64,000 nucleotides of DNA from Sphingomonas lacusdianchii (lineage in GTDB: Bacteria > Pseudomonadota > Alphaproteobacteria > Sphingomonadales > Sphingomonadaceae): the NCBI RefSeq assembly GCF_022664395.1, contig NZ_JAKRET010000003.1:248001-312000 (forward strand), written 5' to 3'. Each line of letters opens with the position of its first letter. Position 1 is the first letter of the stretch. The notes under the pieces were generated by a model. It was not told the DNA's origin. It searched no databases and was given only the letters and a program-made list of their open reading frames with translations. The position numbers were made by a program, and so were the translations under genes. This document shows positions 9,454-18,640 of this stretch, piece by piece.

Positions 9454-9936
9454 ATGACGATCAAGATCGGTGACCGCCTGCCCGATGCCAAGCTGGTCAA
9501 GGTCACGCCCGACGGCCCCGATCAGGTGTCGACCGGTGACTTCTTCGCCGGCCGCCGCGTCGCGCTGTTCTCGGTGCCCGGCGCCTTCACCCCGACCTGC
9601 TCGGCCAAGCATCTGCCGGGCTTCGTCGAGCAGGCACAGGCATTCCATGACAAGGGCGTCGACGAGATCGCCTGCACCGCGGTCAACGACGCGTTCGTCC
9701 TCGACGCCTGGGCCAAGGCGGGCAATGCGGGCGGCAAGGTGACGATGCTGGCCGACGGCAATGCCGAGTTCGCCAAGGCGACCGGACTCGACATGGACAG
9801 CTCCGCCTATGGCATGGGCATCCGGTCGAAGCGCTATGCGATGCTGGTCAATGACGGCGTGGTCGAGGCGCTGCACGTCGAAGCGCCGGGCGAGTTCAAG
9901 GTCAGCTCGGCCGAAAACCTGCTCGCCGCGATGTGA
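9454..9936 (+). CDS. Peroxiredoxin, Prx5 type
   Basis: Thiol peroxidase of 160 residues reducing H2O2 and organic hydroperoxides. The peroxidatic Cys lies in PGAFTPTCSAKHLPGF, with the supporting Pro and Thr of the Prx active site; ACTAVNDAFV and RSKRYAMLVNDGVVEAL are Prx5-type landmarks. ATG 9454 is favoured over ATG 9451 because GGAG at 9444-9447 is then 6 nt upstream. No signal peptide, so it is cytosolic. The next gene downstream has its own candidate stress promoter, so the two probably both serve stress defence without being one operon. Confidence 0.95.
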   Translation: MTIKIGDRLPDAKLVKVTPDGPDQVSTGDFFAGRRVALFSVPGAFTPTCSAKHLPGFVEQAQAFHDKGVDEIACTAVNDAFVLDAWAKAGNAGGKVTMLADGNAEFAKATGLDMDSSAYGMGIRSKRYAMLVNDGVVEALHVEAPGEFKVSSAENLLAAM

Positions 9937-9967
9937 TACGACCGGCCGGTTTCGATACGCGCATGTC

Positions 9968-9992
9968 GGAACCGGTCGGGCGCTGCCGGGTT
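9968..9992 (+). promoter_or_regulatory. Candidate EcfG (general stress) promoter
   Basis: GGAAC at 9968-9972, a 16-base spacer, then GGTT at 9989-9992. This is close to the alphaproteobacterial EcfG consensus (GGAAC, 16-17 bases, cGTT). It lies about 45 nt upstream of the start codon of the small Ala-rich gene. This is pattern matching by eye. Confidence 0.55.
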
Positions 9993-10036
9993 GAGGAATG
10001 GTTACGCAACCATATCGAACGGGAAAGGGAAGCGTC

Positions 10037-10393
10037 ATGACCAATCCGACGACCACCAAGGATGTCGCCAACGACGTCGCCGACGCATCGGGCAGCTTTG
10101 CCGAAAAGGCATCGGCCACCTATGCATCGGCCAAGGAGAGCGTGAGCGACGCCGCCGCCAAATCGCGCGACGCGGTGGTCGACGCCGCCGGCAAGACGCG
10201 CGAGGCGGTCGCGGAAACCGCCAAGTCGACTGCCGAGACGGTGAAGGCCCATCCGGCCGCCACCGCCGCGATCGTTGCCGGCGCCGCCGCCGCGATCGCC
10301 GGTGCCGCCTTTGGCGCATCGAAGCTGATCGAGAAGAAGCGCGAGGCGGATGCCAAGGGCGACGTGCCGAAGGTCACGCCCTCGGCGACCTGA
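10037..10393 (+). CDS. Small Ala/Lys-rich protein with C-terminal membrane anchor (YqjD/DUF883-like)
   Basis: Predicted 118-residue protein. The first 75 residues form an amphipathic helix rich in Ala, Lys, Ser and Glu with an 11-residue-like rhythm (AEKASATYAS, AKESVSDAAA, AGKTREAVAE), reminiscent of LEA or apolipoprotein-type helices. Then comes a hydrophobic glycine-containing segment (AAIVAGAAAAIAGAAFGASK) and a charged tail. This layout resembles ElaB/YqjD-type proteins that tether to the inner membrane. ATG 10037 is chosen for the GGGAAAGGGA ahead of it. The EcfG-like promoter points to induction in stress or stationary phase. Function unknown. Confidence 0.75.
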   Translation: MTNPTTTKDVANDVADASGSFAEKASATYASAKESVSDAAAKSRDAVVDAAGKTREAVAETAKSTAETVKAHPAATAAIVAGAAAAIAGAAFGASKLIEKKREADAKGDVPKVTPSAT

Positions 10394-10466
10394 TCGCCCC
10401 CGACCCGGCGCGCCTGCGGTGTGCCGGGTCTTGACCTGCAGCTCCCGATCGCCCTAGCCACGGTCG

Positions 10467-11918
10467 ATGACGCAGGCTTCCGACATCGTCGCCGAACTCG
10501 ATCGGCTCTATACCGCATCCGTGGCGCGACTGCGCGCTGCGCTCGACCGTTACCTGACCGACGGCACCCGCCCGTCGTCGTCGGCACGGGTCGACGGCTC
10601 CTTCGCCTATCCCGAAATCCGGCTGACCTATCGCGGTGGCAGCGACCGGCCGATGCCCTCGCGCGCCTATGGCCGGCTGACCACGCCGGGCGAATACCGG
10701 ATCAGCGTCACCAAGCCGGCGATGTTCGCGGCCTATTTGACCGAACAGCTCGACCTGCTGATCGCCAATCACGACGTCACGGTCGAGGCGGTGGCCGGGC
10801 GGCAGGAAATCCCCTTCCCCTATGTCCTCGACGCGGGCCATGCGCTTAGCCTCGACGCAGTGTCGGCATCCGAACTGGCGCGCTTCTTTCCGGCGACCGA
10901 ACTGGCGCATATCGGCGACGAGATCGCCGACGGCCTGTGGAACGCGCAGGACGACAGCCGCCCGGCGGCGCTGTTCGACGGCTTGCGCACCGACTTCTCG
11001 CTCGCCCGGCTGCGCCATTACACCGGTACGCCGCCCGAACATATCCAGCGCTATGTGCTGTTCACCAACTATCACCGCTATGTCGACGAATTCGTCCGCT
11101 GGGCCGGCGAGCAGTTGAAGCCCGCCGCCGACGGCACGCCCAGCCGCTATACCGCGCTGTCCGGCGCCGGCGGCGTGCTGGCCACCGCCAACGACGATGC
11201 CGAACGCATGGTCAGCGACAGCGCATGGCGGCGGCACCAGATGCCGGCCTATCACCTCGTCGCGGCGGACGGCACCGGCATCACCCTTGTCAATATCGGT
11301 GTCGGCCCGTCGAACGCCAAGACGATCTGCGACCACCTCGCCGTCATGCGGCCCGAGGCGTGGCTGATGATCGGCCATTGCGGCGGCCTGCGCCCCAGCC
11401 AGCGGATTGGCGACTATGTCCTCGCCCATGCCTATCTGCGCGACGACCATGTCCTAGACGACGTACTGCCGCCCGAAATCCCGGTCCCGGCGATCGCGGA
11501 AGTCCAGGTCGCGATGGCCCGTGCGGCGGAGATCGTGTCGGGCCAGTCGGGCGACGAACTCAAGAAGCGCCTGCGCACCGGCACCATCGTCACCACCGAC
11601 GACCGTAACTGGGAATTGCGCTTCAGTCGTTCGGCACTGCGCTTCTCGCTCAGCCGGGCAGTCGGCATCGACATGGAATCGGCGACGATCGCCGCACAGG
11701 GCTACCGGTTCCGCGTGCCCTATGGCACGCTGCTGTGCGTCTCGGACAAGCCGCTCCACGGCGAACTGAAGCTGCCGGGGCAGGCCAACCGCTTCTACGA
11801 ACGCGCGATCAACGAACATATGCGCATCGGCATCGAAGCCTGCGAGCAGTTGCGGATCGAAGGCGCCGGCCTGCACAGCCGCAAGCTGCGCGCGTTCAAC
11901 GAACCGCCGTTCCGGTAA
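10467..11918 (+). CDS. amn: AMP nucleosidase
   Basis: Hydrolyses AMP to adenine and ribose 5-phosphate, regulating the adenylate pool; 483 residues, the same size as the E. coli enzyme. The N-terminal regulatory domain includes ARVDGSFAYPEIRLTY. The C-terminal phosphorylase-like catalytic domain carries VNIGVGPSNAKTICDHL, MIGHCGGLRP and GIDMESATIAAQGYRFRVPYG (given here in parts: GIDMESATIA, then AQGYRFRVP), with Glu and Asp residues typical of nucleoside-binding sites. No signal peptide. It appears monocistronic, and an intergenic palindrome follows. Confidence 0.95.
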   Translation: MTQASDIVAELDRLYTASVARLRAALDRYLTDGTRPSSSARVDGSFAYPEIRLTYRGGSDRPMPSRAYGRLTTPGEYRISVTKPAMFAAYLTEQLDLLIANHDVTVEAVAGRQEIPFPYVLDAGHALSLDAVSASELARFFPATELAHIGDEIADGLWNAQDDSRPAALFDGLRTDFSLARLRHYTGTPPEHIQRYVLFTNYHRYVDEFVRWAGEQLKPAADGTPSRYTALSGAGGVLATANDDAERMVSDSAWRRHQMPAYHLVAADGTGITLVNIGVGPSNAKTICDHLAVMRPEAWLMIGHCGGLRPSQRIGDYVLAHAYLRDDHVLDDVLPPEIPVPAIAEVQVAMARAAEIVSGQSGDELKKRLRTGTIVTTDDRNWELRFSRSALRFSLSRAVGIDMESATIAAQGYRFRVPYGTLLCVSDKPLHGELKLPGQANRFYERAINEHMRIGIEACEQLRIEGAGLHSRKLRAFNEPPFR

Positions 11919-11984
11919 GAAGGCGCCGCCGCCGGCCGTCCCGTCGCCTCTGCTGATATCGAGACCTTCACGGCATCCCCGTTT

Positions 11985-12012
11985 CCGTACCCCGGCCTTC
12001 GCCGGGGTACGG
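11985..12012. repeat. REP-like palindrome, CCGTACCCCGGC type
   Basis: Perfect 12-bp stem (11985-11996 with 12001-12012) around CTTC, followed by G and T runs. It lies between the convergent amn and flippase genes. Related palindromes occur at 25482-25510, 26551-26634 and 60619-60711. It may also act as a terminator for amn. Confidence 0.8.
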
Positions 12013-12078
12013 GGGGTTTGTAGTCGAGAAGGCATTCGCAACGGCCTCGGCTCAACACCGGACGACGAACAGCGGCCC

Positions 12079-13605
12079 CTACACCTTGTACCGATCGGTC
12101 GGGATCTGCGCTTCGCTTGCCGCCGCGCTCTTGTGGAACAGCGCCTTGTCCTCGGGCCGGAACGCCCAGCGCCACAGCACCGCAAAATAGATGCCGAGCA
12201 TGATCGGGATGCCGAACAGCAATTCCGCCCATTCATAGCGTTTGGGCAGGCGCATGATGAGCGACCCGGCCACCGCCGCCGCCAGCACCGCCCATATGAA
12301 TGCCGGCCGGAAATCGCGGACGCTGACACCCAGCAGCTTCGACAACAGCCCCGACTTGATGATCGACCCCAGCCCGACCGTCGTCGCCAGCGCCATCGCC
12401 GGCCCGACCGCGGCATAGTTTTGCGGCAGCCCCAGCGTGCGCATCAACGCGACCAGCGCGAAACTGAGCAGCACCTGAAACGTCAGCAGCCCCAATGAGA
12501 TCATCAGATTGCGATGCCGCGCGATATAGACCAGCGCCGCTTCCGACACCGCGCCCTTCGCCGCCAGCACCTCGGCGACCAGCAGGAACGACAGCGCCCC
12601 CGCCCCGCTGACGAACTCGCGCCCGACCACGCCCATCACCCCCGACGCCGGGATGCTGCCGGCCAGTGCCAGCGCCGCCTGCGCGGTGATGATCCAGAAG
12701 CCGACCTGCCGCACCTGCCGCGCGACCGCCGGCTTGTCCCCGGCGGCAAGGCTGTGGGTGATGACCGGCCCCAGCACCGGATCGAAGCTGGTCTTCAGCT
12801 TCTGCGGCAGCGATGCGACCTGTTGCGCCATGTAGTAGATGCCGACGATCGCCGGCCCGAACAACAGCCCCAGGATGAAGCGGTCGACGTTGCGTGTGCC
12901 CCATTCGATCGCGTCGGCCCCGGCCAGCGGCATGTTGCGCTTCACCAGCGCCAGCATCGGCCGCAGATGCGGCGACCAGCCATAGGGCAGGCCATAGCTG
13001 CGGATGAACGGCACGATCGACGCCACCAGCGCCGCCGCCATCGACAGCACATAGCTCATGATGAGCCCGTCGCGCGTCGAATAATAGCTCAAGCCCCACG
13101 CCGCGATCGAGATCGTCCACGGCTCGATCACCGCCCGCGCCGTCACCGCCGCCTTGACGTTCAGCCGATAGGCGAGCGCCGCCAGGCTGACGTCGGACCA
13201 TGCGATGGCGAAGACAATCAACGGCAACAGCCGCTCGAATCCGATCACCCGACTGTTCGGGTACATGATCTGCGGAAACACGAACAGCACCGCACTCGCC
13301 GCGACCGACAGGATGAACGCCACCGCCAGCGCGTCCCATACGACATAGGCATGCGGCCGGTCGGTCGACGACAGCGCCTGCGCCAATCCACGCTTCAGCC
13401 CCAGCGTCGCGACCAGCGCCGCCAGTTCGACCACCAGCACCGCCAGCGCGAACCGCCCGACGATTTCCGGGCCATAGATACGCCCCGCGATGAACAGGAA
13501 CGGCAACCGCGCGACCAGCCGCAGGACGAACCCGAACACGTTCGTCCGCCCGCCCTTGGCAAGTGCGGCGATATCGTCGGCAGGCTGGGTCGGCGCGTCG
13601 GTCAC
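12079..13605 (-). CDS. Polysaccharide/lipid-linked oligosaccharide flippase (MATE/Wzx-like)
   Basis: Inner-membrane protein of 508 residues with about 12-14 hydrophobic segments, of the MVF/oligosaccharidyl-lipid flippase type. The N-terminus (GRTNVFGFVLRLVARLPFLF) resembles the first helix of lipopolysaccharide biosynthesis proteins. Mid-protein NVDRFILGLLFGPAIVGIYY is the conserved stretch seen in Wzx-type flippases, where the first residues of helix 7 meet a YY pair. It probably moves a glycan-lipid intermediate across the inner membrane. No glycosyltransferases lie nearby, so the cargo is unknown. Confidence 0.85.
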   Translation of the reverse strand: MTDAPTQPADDIAALAKGGRTNVFGFVLRLVARLPFLFIAGRIYGPEIVGRFALAVLVVELAALVATLGLKRGLAQALSSTDRPHAYVVWDALAVAFILSVAASAVLFVFPQIMYPNSRVIGFERLLPLIVFAIAWSDVSLAALAYRLNVKAAVTARAVIEPWTISIAAWGLSYYSTRDGLIMSYVLSMAAALVASIVPFIRSYGLPYGWSPHLRPMLALVKRNMPLAGADAIEWGTRNVDRFILGLLFGPAIVGIYYMAQQVASLPQKLKTSFDPVLGPVITHSLAAGDKPAVARQVRQVGFWIITAQAALALAGSIPASGVMGVVGREFVSGAGALSFLLVAEVLAAKGAVSEAALVYIARHRNLMISLGLLTFQVLLSFALVALMRTLGLPQNYAAVGPAMALATTVGLGSIIKSGLLSKLLGVSVRDFRPAFIWAVLAAAVAGSLIMRLPKRYEWAELLFGIPIMLGIYFAVLWRWAFRPEDKALFHKSAAASEAQIPTDRYKV

Positions 13606-13728
13606 GCGACGCGCGGGTACTGGATCATCGCGGCGTCATACGCGAGGGCGCCGGCTCCCCATAGCCCCCTGTTGCGCTTTGGGCGCGGGGTGCGGCTTGC
13701 GAGCAACGGTTGGACCGGTTGCTTCGTG

Positions 13729-14379
13729 TCAGAACGGCGGCGGAAATGCTTTCGACACGCTGGCGCGACCCGGCGTCCGCGGATGGACCTGTAATATGAC
13801 GATCGCTGGCGTCTGCCCTTGCAGCGAAACGGCGAACCCATCGCCCGTCCGCGACATGATCCATGCCCTGCGACCGGCAAGTTCCCGGAGGATGGTCGCC
13901 CGCGACCGACAGAACCCTGCATCGCCGGTATCGTCCCGGCAATCGAACGCCACCCGGACGCGGCCGGTTCGGACCCGTTCGAATTGAGCCAGTGCCGCCA
14001 ACCCCGTCATCTTGTCTATGCCGGGGTTCAGATGAACATAGTCCGTCGTCGGGCATGCCGACGTCGCGGTCAGCGCGACCTCCGTCATGGCGTAGACGGT
14101 ATCAAGGACGAACGGCCCTCGCCGCTCGAGCGTCGGCGAACGAAAACTGGCCCGCCACCGATGCCGGGCGCAACCGCTACCGTTTCGCACCGGTTGTTCG
14201 ATCAGGTCGCGGTCGACAAATCCCGGTGGTGCTATATGCCCCGGTTCGACCTTGACGACGGCCGCGATCGGTTCGTGTGTCTTGCCGCCCAAGACCGCCG
14301 CCCCCGCTTCCGCCGGCACCATTTGATCGACCGCCGCTACCGTCGGCGCCGTTTGCAGGACCAATGCCAGCGCCAGCAT
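13729..14379 (-). CDS. Secreted hypothetical protein downstream of polA
   Basis: Predicted 216-residue protein of unknown function. An N-terminal hydrophobic stretch (MLALALVLQTAPTVAA) looks like a short signal peptide. The mature part has cysteines in RNGSGCARHRW, SACPTTDY, FDCRDDTGDAGFCRS, enough for two disulphides in the periplasm. Its ATG (14379-14377) overlaps the polA TGA (14381-14379) in a TGATG junction, so it is probably translationally coupled to polA. I recognise no family. Confidence 0.65.
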   Translation of the reverse strand: MLALALVLQTAPTVAAVDQMVPAEAGAAVLGGKTHEPIAAVVKVEPGHIAPPGFVDRDLIEQPVRNGSGCARHRWRASFRSPTLERRGPFVLDTVYAMTEVALTATSACPTTDYVHLNPGIDKMTGLAALAQFERVRTGRVRVAFDCRDDTGDAGFCRSRATILRELAGRRAWIMSRTGDGFAVSLQGQTPAIVILQVHPRTPGRASVSKAFPPPF

Positions 14380-17138
14380 CAATGCGCCGCGCCCCAGCTT
14401 GGCCCGGTCCCGATCTCCACCCCCAGCGGCACCGACAGTTGCACGACCGGCTCGGCCGCCGTCTCCATGACTCGCCGGATCACCGGCGTCGCCGCCTCGA
14501 CCAGCCCCTCGGGCAGTTCGAACACCAGTTCGTCATGCACCTGCAACAGCATCCGCACCTCGTGCAGCCCCGCCTCGGCCAGCGCAGGCCCCATCCGCGC
14601 CATCGCTCGCTTGATGATGTCGGCGCTGGTCCCCTGGATCGGTGCGTTGATCGCGGCGCGTTCGGCACCCTGGCGTTCATGCTGCACCTTCGACTTGATG
14701 CGCGGGAAATGTGTCTTGCGCCCGAACAGCGTCGTGGTGAAGCCCGTCGTCCTGACACTCTGCGTCGTCTCGGCAATGTAGCGGTTGATGCCGGGGAAGC
14801 GGTCGAAATAGCGATCGATCATCGCCTGCGCCTCTTCCGCGCTCACGTCGAGCCGCCCGGCCAGCCCCCAGCGACTGATGCCATACAGGATCGCGAAGTT
14901 GATCGTCTTGGCCCGCCCGCGCGTGTCGCGGTTGACCTCCCCGAACAGTTCCTGCGCGGTGATGCTGTGAATGTCGTCGCCGCGCTCGAACGCATCGCGC
15001 AGCTGCGGCACGTCGGCGATATGCGCTGCCAGCCGCAATTCGATCTGCGAATAATCGGCCGCCAGGATGACATTGCCCGGCTCCGCCACGAACGCATCGC
15101 GAATCTGCCGCCCGACCTCGGTCCGGATCGGAATGTTCTGCAGATTGGGATCGGTCGACGACAGCCGCCCGGTCTGTGCTCCGGTGAGGCTGTACGACGT
15201 ATGCACCCGCCCGGTCGCGGGGTTGATTTGCGCCTGCAACGCATCGGTATAGGTGTTCTTGAGCTTGGTCAGCTGCCGCCAGTCGAGCACCTTCGCCGCG
15301 ATCGTCGCACCCGGCGAATCCTTGTCGGCGGCGATCCGCTCCAGTTCGTTGACGTCGGTCGAATAGACGCCCGACTTGCCCTTGCGCCCGCCTTTAATCC
15401 CCAAAGTCACGAACAGCACGTCGCCCAATTGCTTCGGGCTGCCGATGGTGAATTTCACGCCGGCCAATTCATGGATTTCGCCTTCGAGCGCGGCGATCCG
15501 CGTGGAGAAATCGTCGGACAGCCGCGCCAGCACCTGCGCATCGACCTTGATCCCCGCAATCTCCATATCGGCGATGACGCGGACCAGCGGCCGGTCGACC
15601 ATCTCATAGACTTTGGTCGCCTGTTCGTACGGCAGGCGCGGCTTGAACCGCCGCCACAGCCGCAGCGTCACATCGGCATCCTCGGCGGCATAGCGGGTCG
15701 CGGTCTTCAGATCGATCTCGCCGAACCCGACCTGCTTCTTCCCGGTCCCCACCACATCCTTGTACGCGATGCAGCTATGCTGGAGATGCGTCGCCGCCAG
15801 CTCGTCCATGCCGTGCCCGTGCAAGCCCGCGTCGAGGTCGAAGCTCATCACGATCGTGTCGTCATAGGGCGCGACGTCGACCCCCGCGCGCGACAGGACG
15901 ATCATGTCGTACTTCAGATTATGCCCGATCTTCAGGACGCTCGGGTCCTCGAACAGCGGCTTCAACGTCGCCAGCACCGCCTCGCGCGACAATTGCTCGG
16001 GGCGCTCGGCGAACATGTCGGTCCCGCCATGGCCGATCGGCACATAGCAGGCGAGGTTCGGATGCAGCGCCATGCTGACCCCGACCAGTTCGGCGCGCGT
16101 CGCGTCCAGTCCGGTCGTCTCGGTATCGATCGCGACCCAGCCCTGGTGCCGCGCCACCTGTACCCAGCGGTCGAGCGCCTCCTGCGTCACCACCGTTTCG
16201 TAGGAATCATGGTCGCACGACGGCTCGTCCTCCTCGCCGACCGGCGCCGCCGCTGGCGCGACCGGTTCGTCGGCAACCGTCGACAGCTTGGTCAGCAGCG
16301 TGCGGAAGCCGTGATGTTCAAGAAAGGCGCGAAGCGGCGCTTCCGGTATCCCCTGCATCGCCAACGCATCGAGCGGTTCGGGCAACCCGCCATCGCATTT
16401 CAGCGTCACCAGCACCTTGGACAGCCGCGCATTGTCGGCATGTTCGATCAGATTGTCGCGCAGCTTGCCCTTCTTCATGTCCGGCGCGGCGGCGAGCACG
16501 GCTTCGAGGTCGCCATGTTCGGCGATCAGCTTCGCGGCGGTCTTCGGCCCCACCCCCGGCACGCCCGGCACATTGTCGACGCTGTCCCCCATCAACGCCA
16601 GCACGTCGCCAAGCTGCTCGGGTCCCACCCCGAACTTCTCGCGCACATGGTCGGGGCCGAGCGTGCGGTTGTTCATCGTGTCGAGCATGTCAACCGACGG
16701 ATCGGTCATCAGCTGCATCAGATCCTTGTCGGAACTGACGATCGTCACCGCCCAGCCCTGCGCCAGCGCCGCCTGCGTATAACAGGCGATGATGTCGTCG
16801 GCCTCCAGCCCCTCTTCCTCGATGCACGGGATCGAGAAGGCACGCGTCGCATCGCGGATCATCGGGAACTGCGGCACCAGATCCTCGGGCGGCGGCGGCC
16901 GGTGCGCCTTGTATTGGTCGTACAGGTCGTTGCGGAACGTCTTCGACGATTTGTCGAGGATCACCGCCATATGCGTCGGCCCGTCCGCCTTGTGCAGCGC
17001 ATCCGCCAGCCGCCACAACATCGTCGTATAGCCATAAACCGCCCCCACCGGCTCGCCATGCTGGTTGGTCAGCGGCGGCAGCCGGTGATAGGCGCGAAAG
17101 ATATAGCCGGAGCCGTCGACAAGATAGAGATGAGGCAT
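14379..17138 (-). CDS. polA: DNA polymerase I
   Basis: Repair and Okazaki-fragment polymerase, 919 residues. The 5'-3' exonuclease domain opens with MPHLYLVDGSGYIFRAYH and contains the helix-hairpin-helix PGVPGVGPKTAAKLI. The 3'-5' exonuclease has an intact motif I (AIDTETTGLD, near residue 335), so proofreading is expected. The polymerase domain carries DYSQIELRLAAH (motif A, near 693), the fingers sequence RGRAKTINFAILYG and the palm motif QVHDELVFE (near 864). The ATG at 17138 begins the conserved N-terminus, and sequence before it does not match. It is divergent from the xylanase gene and overlaps the next gene by one base. Confidence 0.98.
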   Translation of the reverse strand: MPHLYLVDGSGYIFRAYHRLPPLTNQHGEPVGAVYGYTTMLWRLADALHKADGPTHMAVILDKSSKTFRNDLYDQYKAHRPPPPEDLVPQFPMIRDATRAFSIPCIEEEGLEADDIIACYTQAALAQGWAVTIVSSDKDLMQLMTDPSVDMLDTMNNRTLGPDHVREKFGVGPEQLGDVLALMGDSVDNVPGVPGVGPKTAAKLIAEHGDLEAVLAAAPDMKKGKLRDNLIEHADNARLSKVLVTLKCDGGLPEPLDALAMQGIPEAPLRAFLEHHGFRTLLTKLSTVADEPVAPAAAPVGEEDEPSCDHDSYETVVTQEALDRWVQVARHQGWVAIDTETTGLDATRAELVGVSMALHPNLACYVPIGHGGTDMFAERPEQLSREAVLATLKPLFEDPSVLKIGHNLKYDMIVLSRAGVDVAPYDDTIVMSFDLDAGLHGHGMDELAATHLQHSCIAYKDVVGTGKKQVGFGEIDLKTATRYAAEDADVTLRLWRRFKPRLPYEQATKVYEMVDRPLVRVIADMEIAGIKVDAQVLARLSDDFSTRIAALEGEIHELAGVKFTIGSPKQLGDVLFVTLGIKGGRKGKSGVYSTDVNELERIAADKDSPGATIAAKVLDWRQLTKLKNTYTDALQAQINPATGRVHTSYSLTGAQTGRLSSTDPNLQNIPIRTEVGRQIRDAFVAEPGNVILAADYSQIELRLAAHIADVPQLRDAFERGDDIHSITAQELFGEVNRDTRGRAKTINFAILYGISRWGLAGRLDVSAEEAQAMIDRYFDRFPGINRYIAETTQSVRTTGFTTTLFGRKTHFPRIKSKVQHERQGAERAAINAPIQGTSADIIKRAMARMGPALAEAGLHEVRMLLQVHDELVFELPEGLVEAATPVIRRVMETAAEPVVQLSVPLGVEIGTGPSWGAAH

Positions 17139-17283
17139 GGGGCGGAGATAGCAGCGCCCGTGCCCCGGTGCGAGGGGGTGCGCCGTCCGAAATTCGGCCG
17201 CCAAAGCATCCGGTTGCAAATCGGCATGTTTGCGCTACCATTGCCACTGACCGGGAAAAACCGGCAGTTTTGGGAGGATGATG

Positions 17284-18513
17284 ATGGCGACGACCACCCG
17301 GCGTGGCGCAATGGTGCTTGCCCTTGGCGCAGCGGTTTCGGCCTGTGGCGGATCGAGCGGTTCCGGCGGGTCCGTGACCCCCGCGCCGACACCGACACCG
17401 TCTCCCACCCCGACACCCACGCCTACGCCTACGCCGACCCCTTCGCCCAGCCCGACCGCCGGCATCGCCACGGTCGCCGCCTCCCGCAACATGCGGTTCG
17501 GCTCCGCCTTCGCCTTCAGCACCGGGACCGACGCGGCATCCTTCACCAATCCGGACTATGCCGCGCTGCTTCGACAGGATTGCAACATCCTCGTCCCCGA
17601 AAACGAGTTGAAGTGGGAGGCGATCCGCCCCAGTTCGACGACCTACGACTTCACCCGCATCGACGCGATGCTCGCCTCCGCCCAAAGCGCGGGCATCCCG
17701 GTCCGTGGCCACACCCTGCTATGGTATCTGCAAGAGCGCTTCCCCGGCTGGCTGCGCAACTACGACTTCGGTAGCGATCCCAAGGCGGAGGCAAGCCGCC
17801 TGGTCCGCGAGCATATCCAGACCGTTACCCGCCGCTTCGCCGGCCGTATCCAGAGCTGGGACGTCGTCAACGAAGCGATCGTGCCCAGCACCGGTGCGTT
17901 GCGCACCAACGCGCTCGCCACTGCGGTCGGCAACGACACCACGTTGCTCGACCTTGCCTTCATTACCGCGCGGCAGGAACTGCCGACAGCCGAACTGGTC
18001 TATAACGACTATATGGACGCCGGCATGCCCAACCACCGGCAGGGCGTGCTGAACCTGCTGAAAGGGTTTAAGGATCGCGGCGTGCCGGTCGACACGCTCG
18101 GCATCCAGTCGCATCTCGGCTTCTACTCGCCCGACAGCGCGCGTTCCATTGCCGACTATAACGTCAACAACATGAAGCCTTTCCTCGATCAGGTCGTGGC
18201 GATGGGCTATAAATTGAAAGTCACCGAACTCGACGTCAACGACACCCAGCGCGAAGGATCGATCGATCAGCGCGACGCCGATTCCGCGCTGCTGGTCCGT
18301 GCCTATCTCGACCTGTTGATGAGCTATCCACAGATGAACGAAGTACTTACCTGGGGACTGGTCGACAAATATAGCTGGTTGCAGTCGAGCGAATTCGGCA
18401 CCCGCCGCGATGGCCTGCCCAAACGCCCGCTGCCCTATGCCAGCGACTATCGCGCCAAGCCGATGCGACAGGCGATCGTCGACGCCTTCACCGCGACGAC
18501 GCGGCGGACCTGA
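17284..18513 (+). CDS. GH10 endo-1,4-beta-xylanase, predicted lipoprotein
   Basis: Glycoside hydrolase family 10 enzyme of 409 residues that cleaves internal xylan bonds. The catalytic domain shows ENELKWEAIRP, RGHTLLWYLQ, the acid/base motif WDVVNEAI, LGIQSHLGF and the nucleophile motif VTELDVND. The N-terminus ends in a lipobox (AVSAC), so export and lipid anchoring are expected. A Pro-Thr/Pro-Ser linker of about 28 residues then separates anchor from enzyme. Three ATGs (17278, 17281, 17284) are in frame; the last is 6 nt after GGAGG and is preferred. No other xylan genes are nearby. Confidence 0.95.
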   Translation: MATTTRRGAMVLALGAAVSACGGSSGSGGSVTPAPTPTPSPTPTPTPTPTPTPSPSPTAGIATVAASRNMRFGSAFAFSTGTDAASFTNPDYAALLRQDCNILVPENELKWEAIRPSSTTYDFTRIDAMLASAQSAGIPVRGHTLLWYLQERFPGWLRNYDFGSDPKAEASRLVREHIQTVTRRFAGRIQSWDVVNEAIVPSTGALRTNALATAVGNDTTLLDLAFITARQELPTAELVYNDYMDAGMPNHRQGVLNLLKGFKDRGVPVDTLGIQSHLGFYSPDSARSIADYNVNNMKPFLDQVVAMGYKLKVTELDVNDTQREGSIDQRDADSALLVRAYLDLLMSYPQMNEVLTWGLVDKYSWLQSSEFGTRRDGLPKRPLPYASDYRAKPMRQAIVDAFTATTRRT

Positions 18514-18640
18514 CCACGATTGACAGGTCTGCGGCGGTGTGAAGAATAGGGGGACGGGCCATCGCGGACGCCCGTTCAGACGGGCTCGTCCAAGTTCCGC
18601 TCCACCGGCCGCGTTCGCGCGGTCTTGGGAGCGTTCGTTC

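Noticed and set aside
14277-17774. A long plus-strand open frame of over 1100 codons opposite polA
   Set aside because: High-GC shadow of polA: the polA protein has all domain motifs, while the opposite frame is Arg/His-rich and matches nothing.
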